This document shows positions 59,551 through 64,000 of a stretch of 64,000 nucleotides of DNA, piece by piece; the stretch's first letter is position 1, and each line of letters begins with the position of its first letter. The translations under genes were made by a program, and so were the position numbers. Origin of the DNA: Thermasporomyces composti (GTDB lineage: Bacteria > Actinomycetota > Actinomycetes > Propionibacteriales > Actinopolymorphaceae); contig NZ_QTUC01000001.1 in NCBI RefSeq assembly GCF_003386795.1, positions 2,666,001 to 2,730,000 on the forward strand, read 5' to 3'. The notes below the pieces were generated by a model. That model searched no databases. It saw only the letters and a program-made list of their open reading frames with translations, and was not told the origin of the DNA.

Positions 59551-60288
59551 GTGCCGACGGACCCCGAGCCGACCGACCTGCCCGACCTCACCCTGCACTA
59601 CGCCGCGCACGCCGACGGGGTGGTGGACCTCCACGTGCCGACGGCGAGCGACGCCACCCGAGTGGTGGTGTTGCTGTACAGCGGCTTCTGGACGACCCCG
59701 GCTCACCGCGAGCACGTCCGCCCGCTGGCACGCGCGCTGGCGCGGGACGGGTTCGTCGTGGCGAGCCCGGGGTACCGGCGGGTCGGCCCGGGCGAGGGCG
59801 GAAGCTGGCGGAGAACCGGTCAGGACGTCGTGAACGCGATCACCGCGCTGCCTGGCCTGCTCGGCGAGATCGGGCTGAGACCGGTATGGATCGACGTGGT
59901 CGGGCACTCCGCCGCCGGTCACCTGGCGCTGTGGCTGGCGACCGCCGCTCCGCTCGACCGGGTGGTCGCGCTGGCTCCCGTGTGCGATCTACGCGAGGTG
60001 GTCCGGCGTGGGCTGGGCAGCGACACCGCTCGAGCCTTCTTCGGTGAGATCGACGTGGACGCGGTTGACCCGATGCGGCTGCTCGACAGGCGGCCCGCGA
60101 CCGCGATCACGGTGCTGCACGGCACCCGGGACGGCATCGTGCCGATCGACCTCGCCCGGGGGTTGGTGGCGCGGCACCCGTGGATCGAGCTGGTCGAGGT
60201 GGACGCCGACCACGACGAGGTGGGCGAGCCGCACGGACCCGCATACTCCGCGCTCGTCGCCGCGCTCCTCGGGACGCCATCGAACTGA
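59551..60288 (+). CDS. Alpha/beta hydrolase
   Basis: A 245-residue hydrolase without signal peptide. The nucleophile elbow is GHSAAGHLALWLA with Ser near residue 117; the oxyanion region is LYSGFWTTPAHREHV; catalytic Asp is likely in LHGTRDGIVPID and His in DADHDEVGEPHGPA. It looks like the BAAT/esterase-lipase or formamidase-like group. GTG 59551 is the start. Position after the dehydratase suggests a lactonase or esterase step, but that is inference. Confidence 0.88.
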   Translation: MPTDPEPTDLPDLTLHYAAHADGVVDLHVPTASDATRVVVLLYSGFWTTPAHREHVRPLARALARDGFVVASPGYRRVGPGEGGSWRRTGQDVVNAITALPGLLGEIGLRPVWIDVVGHSAAGHLALWLATAAPLDRVVALAPVCDLREVVRRGLGSDTARAFFGEIDVDAVDPMRLLDRRPATAITVLHGTRDGIVPIDLARGLVARHPWIELVEVDADHDEVGEPHGPAYSALVAALLGTPSN

Positions 60289-60315
60289 CGTCTGCGGCGA
60301 GTCGAGGGCCTGGGC

Positions 60316-60431
60316 GCCCCTCCCGTCGGGCCAAGACTGGGCGTGCGGCTGGACGACGAGAGGCTGGCCAGCTAAGCCGAGTATGACCGCTCGTTCGGGG
60401 CTACCTGCATGACCGCGAGACGGCCGTCTGA
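60316..60431 (+). pseudogene. Decayed 3' end of a second enolase-superfamily gene
   Basis: Codons from 60316 read PPVGPRLGVRLDDERLAS, a stop at 60373-60375, then AEYDRSFG, and after a frameshift YLHDRETAV and a stop at 60429-60431. This matches the C-terminus of the intact dehydratase ([30 protein letters not shown] at 59281-59380) in order and spacing. The rest of the gene is gone. It is a remnant of a diverged paralogue, left between the hydrolase and the GH92 gene. Confidence 0.75.
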
Positions 60432-60456
60432 CCGGGTGGCGAACCGAGGTGACGCG

Positions 60457-63400
60457 ATGCGGTCGACAACGCTGGCGAAGGGGCGAGGCATGAGTCCGGA
60501 ACGCGTGCGACACCTGGCCCGCCTCGTCGTGACGTTCGTCGCGGGGGTGGCCCTCCTGCTCGTTGGCAACGTCGGCGCTTCGGCGACGCAGGTCGAGGCC
60601 AAGGAACAGACGCGCGACTACGTGAGCCTGGTCAACCCGTGGGTGGAGGCCGACATCGCGCGGTGGTTCTTCTTCCAGTCGGCGAGCAACCCGTTCGGAT
60701 TCGTCAAGCTCCGGCCTGACACGGGCACCCACTCCAGCGGCGGGACCGGTTACCGGACCACCGAGCACTACGTGAAGGGCTTCAGCCACATCCACGAGTG
60801 GAACTTCTCCGGCGTGCAGGTGATGCCGACGAGTGGGAAGAGCGTCCCGAAGACCCAAGGCGACTCGGGGTGGCACTCCTACACCAAGCATGACGAGTCG
60901 GAGGTGGTGGAGCCCGGCTACCACAAGCTTCATTTGGACCGCTACGACATCACCGCCGAGCTGACCGTGACTGACCGGGTCGGCATGCACCGCTACACCT
61001 ACGGCACCGCGGGTCCCAGCGAGATCATCATCAATCTCGGTGGACAGCTCGGCGAGGCGATCATGAAGGACGCCTACGTCACCAAGGTGAGTGACACGGA
61101 GCTGGAAGGGTACGTCAACCAACGGGGTGCCGCCTACCCCGACTTCGATACCCGACTGTTCTTCAACATTCGTTTCGACAAGCCCTTCGACTCCCTCCAC
61201 GGGTGGTCCGACGGCCGACTGGCACGGGGTGGCGCTCCGATCGAGGAGCTCGCCGGCGACAACATGGGTGTGTACGTCCGTTACGAGCACCTCGACGCGG
61301 GCGAGGTCGTCCAGATGAAGGTGGGTCTCTCGCTGACTGGAACCGACGGCGCCCGCAAGAACCTTCTGGCGGAGCTCCCGGGCTGGTCGTTCGACGACGT
61401 GCGGGCGGCGTCGCGGGCCCGCTGGAACGAGATGCTCGGCCGCATCGACGTGCGTGGCGGGACCGAGCAGCAGCAGATCAAGTTCTACACCGACCTGTTC
61501 CATGTGCTGTGCGGCCGGAGCGTGGTCTCTGACGTCGACGGCAAGTACCTGGACGACACCTGGAACGCCGGTCGAGTTCGCCAGATCCCACTGGACAAGC
61601 ACGGCAAGCCGACGTTCGCGATGTACAACTACGACGCGCTCTGGCTCACCCAGTGGAACCTCAACTCGATCCTGGGTCTGGCGTACCCGGAGATCTACAG
61701 CAGCTTCGTCAAGTCCCAGCTGCAGATGTACAAGGACGGCGGTCTGCTGCCGCGCGGCCCGGTCGCCGGAAACTACTCACTCATCATGACCGGCTCGCCG
61801 GTCACCTCGTTCATCGCCGGCGCGTGGAACAAGGGCATCCGGGACTTCGACATCGATCTCGCCTTCGAGGCGATGCTGGACGCCCACTCGGTGGGTGGGC
61901 TGTTCGACAAGGGTGCCCTGGAGTACCGAACGTGGACCGGGGCTGGCGGCATCCGGGACTATCTCGACAACGGATGGGTCGGTTACCGGCCCGGCGCTGG
62001 GCTCAACGGCGGTGCCGGTCAGACGCTGGAGTACGCCTTCCAAGACTGGACGCTCGCGCAGCTCGCCAAGCAGCTCGGCAAGAAGGGCCTCAATATCACC
62101 CAGTTCGCCGAGGTCACTGTGTCGTCGCAAGTGGCTGGACCATCGGTGGGGGAGCGCGCGATCGACGGGCGCCCCATGCGCTCGGCGGTAGATCCGAACG
62201 AGAGCACCGAATGGAGGTCCGACGGTGAGCGTCATCCCTGGATCGAGCTGCGCTGGGACGAGCCGCGGACCGTGCGGAAGGTCGTCCTGTCCGACCGCCC
62301 GGACCCCGACAGCAACGTCAACGCGGGCCGTCTGACGTTCAGCGACGGCAGCTCGGTCCTGGTGACCGACATCCCCGTCGATGGGACGAACAAGGTCGTC
62401 GACGTGGGCACGAAGAAGGCGATCACGTGGGTCCGGTTCGAGGTGACCGGTGGCAGCGGCACGGACGTGGGCCTCGACGAAATCGAAGTTTGGGACGACA
62501 CCGACCTCGGCGAGTACCTGCTCGAGCGGTCGCGGAACTGGCGCAACCTCTACGACCTGTCGACGGGGTTCATCCGACCACGAGCCGCCGACGGCACCTG
62601 GTTGGAGGACTTCGACCCACTCAGCCCAAGCGACTTCGTCGAGGCCAACTCGTGGCAGGCGACGTGGTTCACCTCCCACGACGTCATGGGGCTGGCCAAC
62701 CTCATGGGAGGTGAGGCGGCGTACGCGGACAAGCTCAACTACGCCTTCCGACGTGCCGAGGACTCGAACTTCATCGGCGCCTACGGCCAGGGCTACGTCA
62801 GCTACGGCAACCAGCCGGGACTCCAGGTTGCGCACCTGTTCAACTACGTCGGCTACCCGTGGTTGACGCAGTACTGGGTGCGGCAGGTCAAGGACAAGAC
62901 GTACGGGTCGATCTCCACGACCGACGGCTACGGACACCACGACGAAGACCAAGGCCAGATGGGCGCGATCAGCGCGCTGATGGCGATCGGGCTGTTCGAG
63001 GTGACAGGTGGTGGTCACAGCCGTCCGGTGTACGACATCACCTCACCGGTCTTCGATGAGATCACGATCAAGCTGCACCCGAACTACTACAAGGGCGGGA
63101 CGTTCCGGATCGTCACGCACGACAACTCCGCGGAGAACATGTACATCCAGCGCGCCAAACTCGACGGGCGTCTCTGGCGGCAAGCGTGGTTCCACCACGA
63201 CCAGCTCGTCGACGGCGGCACGTTGGAGCTGTGGCTCGGACCGGAGCCCAACACCAGGTGGGGCGTGTCGCCGCTGCCGCCGTCGGAGTCACCGTCGGAG
63301 AGGAAGGAGCCCGTCTACGCGACGGATCTGGAGATCGTCGGGCCCGACCGTGTGGCCGAGCCGTACAGCACTGTCCGCTTCGAGGCGCGGTTCGATCCCG

Positions 63401-64000
63401 CGTCGACGACGTGGCAGCGGGCGTTCTGGTCGGTGACCGAACCGGATGGATCGCCAACCGACAAGGCGATCATCGACGACGACGGCAACCTCACCGTCAA
63501 CCGTCGCGACGGCCAGGTACTGGTCACCGCCATCAACTCAGACAGCGGACCGCGCGTGACGGCGAGGAAGCTCGTCACGCTGGACCTGGACGTCGGCCTG
63601 CTGCGCGGCAACGCCGCCCGCTGGCCCGGCGTGACGGCGACCGCGTCGTCGGAGTACAGCGACGGCTACCGGGCGGACAAGGTGCACGACGGCGTCATCG
63701 GCTCCAAGGACGCCGGAGACTGGGCGTCGCGGGGAGAGCGCGAGCCGTGGGTCCAGCTCGACTGGGAGAACCCGATCCAGGCCGACCGGGTCGTCCTCTA
63801 TGACCGGCCGGGCGACGACGACGCCAATGGCGGGACGCTGCACTTCAGCGACGGCAGCACGGTCGAGGTGACCGACCTGCCCCGGAACGGTGGACCGAAG
63901 ACGGTGACGTTCCCCTTGAAAACGTTCACGTGGATGCGCTTCCAGATCGAGGGCGGCACGGGTCTCAATCCCGGCATGTCCGAGATCGAGGTGTACGCCA
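60457..64000 (+). CDS. Secreted GH92-like alpha-mannosidase with galactose-binding-like domains (3' end outside window)
   Basis: At least 1181 residues, still open at the window end. A signal peptide (VVTFVAGVALLLVGNVGASA) precedes a GH92 N-terminal beta-sandwich (YVSLVNPWVEADIARWFFFQ, HYVKGFSHIHEWNFSG) and an (alpha/alpha)6 barrel (YNYDALWLTQWNLNSILGLA, GYGHHDEDQGQMGAISALMA). Residues ~548-683 are an inserted galactose-binding-like domain, ~945-1050 look Ig-like, and ~1051 onward is a second galactose-binding-like domain similar to the first. GH92 enzymes remove terminal alpha-mannose with calcium. ATG 60457 follows GAGGTGA; ATG 60490 is an alternative. Confidence 0.88.
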   Translation, partial: MRSTTLAKGRGMSPERVRHLARLVVTFVAGVALLLVGNVGASATQVEAKEQTRDYVSLVNPWVEADIARWFFFQSASNPFGFVKLRPDTGTHSSGGTGYRTTEHYVKGFSHIHEWNFSGVQVMPTSGKSVPKTQGDSGWHSYTKHDESEVVEPGYHKLHLDRYDITAELTVTDRVGMHRYTYGTAGPSEIIINLGGQLGEAIMKDAYVTKVSDTELEGYVNQRGAAYPDFDTRLFFNIRFDKPFDSLHGWSDGRLARGGAPIEELAGDNMGVYVRYEHLDAGEVVQMKVGLSLTGTDGARKNLLAELPGWSFDDVRAASRARWNEMLGRIDVRGGTEQQQIKFYTDLFHVLCGRSVVSDVDGKYLDDTWNAGRVRQIPLDKHGKPTFAMYNYDALWLTQWNLNSILGLAYPEIYSSFVKSQLQMYKDGGLLPRGPVAGNYSLIMTGSPVTSFIAGAWNKGIRDFDIDLAFEAMLDAHSVGGLFDKGALEYRTWTGAGGIRDYLDNGWVGYRPGAGLNGGAGQTLEYAFQDWTLAQLAKQLGKKGLNITQFAEVTVSSQVAGPSVGERAIDGRPMRSAVDPNESTEWRSDGERHPWIELRWDEPRTVRKVVLSDRPDPDSNVNAGRLTFSDGSSVLVTDIPVDGTNKVVDVGTKKAITWVRFEVTGGSGTDVGLDEIEVWDDTDLGEYLLERSRNWRNLYDLSTGFIRPRAADGTWLEDFDPLSPSDFVEANSWQATWFTSHDVMGLANLMGGEAAYADKLNYAFRRAEDSNFIGAYGQGYVSYGNQPGLQVAHLFNYVGYPWLTQYWVRQVKDKTYGSISTTDGYGHHDEDQGQMGAISALMAIGLFEVTGGGHSRPVYDITSPVFDEITIKLHPNYYKGGTFRIVTHDNSAENMYIQRAKLDGRLWRQAWFHHDQLVDGGTLELWLGPEPNTRWGVSPLPPSESPSERKEPVYATDLEIVGPDRVAEPYSTVRFEARFDPASTTWQRAFWSVTEPDGSPTDKAIIDDDGNLTVNRRDGQVLVTAINSDSGPRVTARKLVTLDLDVGLLRGNAARWPGVTATASSEYSDGYRADKVHDGVIGSKDAGDWASRGEREPWVQLDWENPIQADRVVLYDRPGDDDANGGTLHFSDGSTVEVTDLPRNGGPKTVTFPLKTFTWMRFQIEGGTGLNPGMSEIEVYA

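Overview
The window is about 70% GC with tightly packed genes and many GTG/TTG starts. It carries families typical of actinobacteria: DUF397 proteins with an XRE/DUF5753 partner, DUF6153, DesK/NarL-type two-component pairs and Tat lipoprotein binding proteins. The source is a Gram-positive, high-GC actinobacterium. The density of sugar ABC transporters, glycosidases and LacI/GntR regulators suggests a saprophyte living on plant or microbial polysaccharide. I cannot name a genus from the sequence alone.

Region by region. 1-6.1 kb: a truncated sensor kinase, a DUF418 membrane protein, a cysteine-less DksA-like protein, a MerR-type regulator, a GT4 glycosyltransferase and a CBS-pair protein. 6.5-18.9 kb: one long plus-strand operon for a surface glycan. 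It holds a UDP-xylose-synthase-like epimerase, a carbamoyltransferase, five glycosyltransferases (GT2, two GT9, two GT4-like), phosphoheptose isomerase GmhA, bifunctional heptose kinase/nucleotidyltransferase HldE, an SDR and UDP-glucose dehydrogenase. Heptose-precursor genes beside GT9 transferases in a Gram-positive are the most notable system here. 19-24.2 kb: a Tat-exported glycosidase-like protein, a DUF6153/DUF305 pair, a frameshifted DUF397, a possible integrative-element remnant and an intact XRE-DUF397 pair.

24.3-37.2 kb is a carbohydrate-use region: an arabinofuranosidase-like glycosidase, a frameshifted orphan solute-binding protein, a PhyH dioxygenase, a sugar ABC transporter (binding protein plus two permeases), a PiT phosphate permease with a DUF47 partner, and a LacI regulator. 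Three promoter regions (24.3, 34.26, 47.38 kb) share a TCAAACG-type half-palindrome, suggesting a LacI-family regulon. 37.4-45 kb: a VOC protein, an ECF sigma factor, a STAS protein, then a nitrogen-oxide-like island made of a hemerythrin/DUF2249 protein divergent from a Cys-containing HTH regulator, an NnrS-like membrane protein and an 885-residue membrane-cupredoxin-NirK-like fusion.

45.3-54 kb: a second orphan binding protein, an acidic protein, a NUDIX hydrolase, a solo DUF397, a YbaK deacylase, a response regulator/histidine kinase pair and an ABC-2 exporter. 54.2-64 kb: a GntR-controlled operon (regulator, binding protein, two permeases, glucarate-dehydratase-like enolase), an alpha/beta hydrolase, a decayed fragment of a second enolase-superfamily gene, and a large secreted GH92-like glycosidase cut by the window end. 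Several genes carry single-base frameshifts (21.9 and 28.56 kb), which may be real decay or assembly errors.
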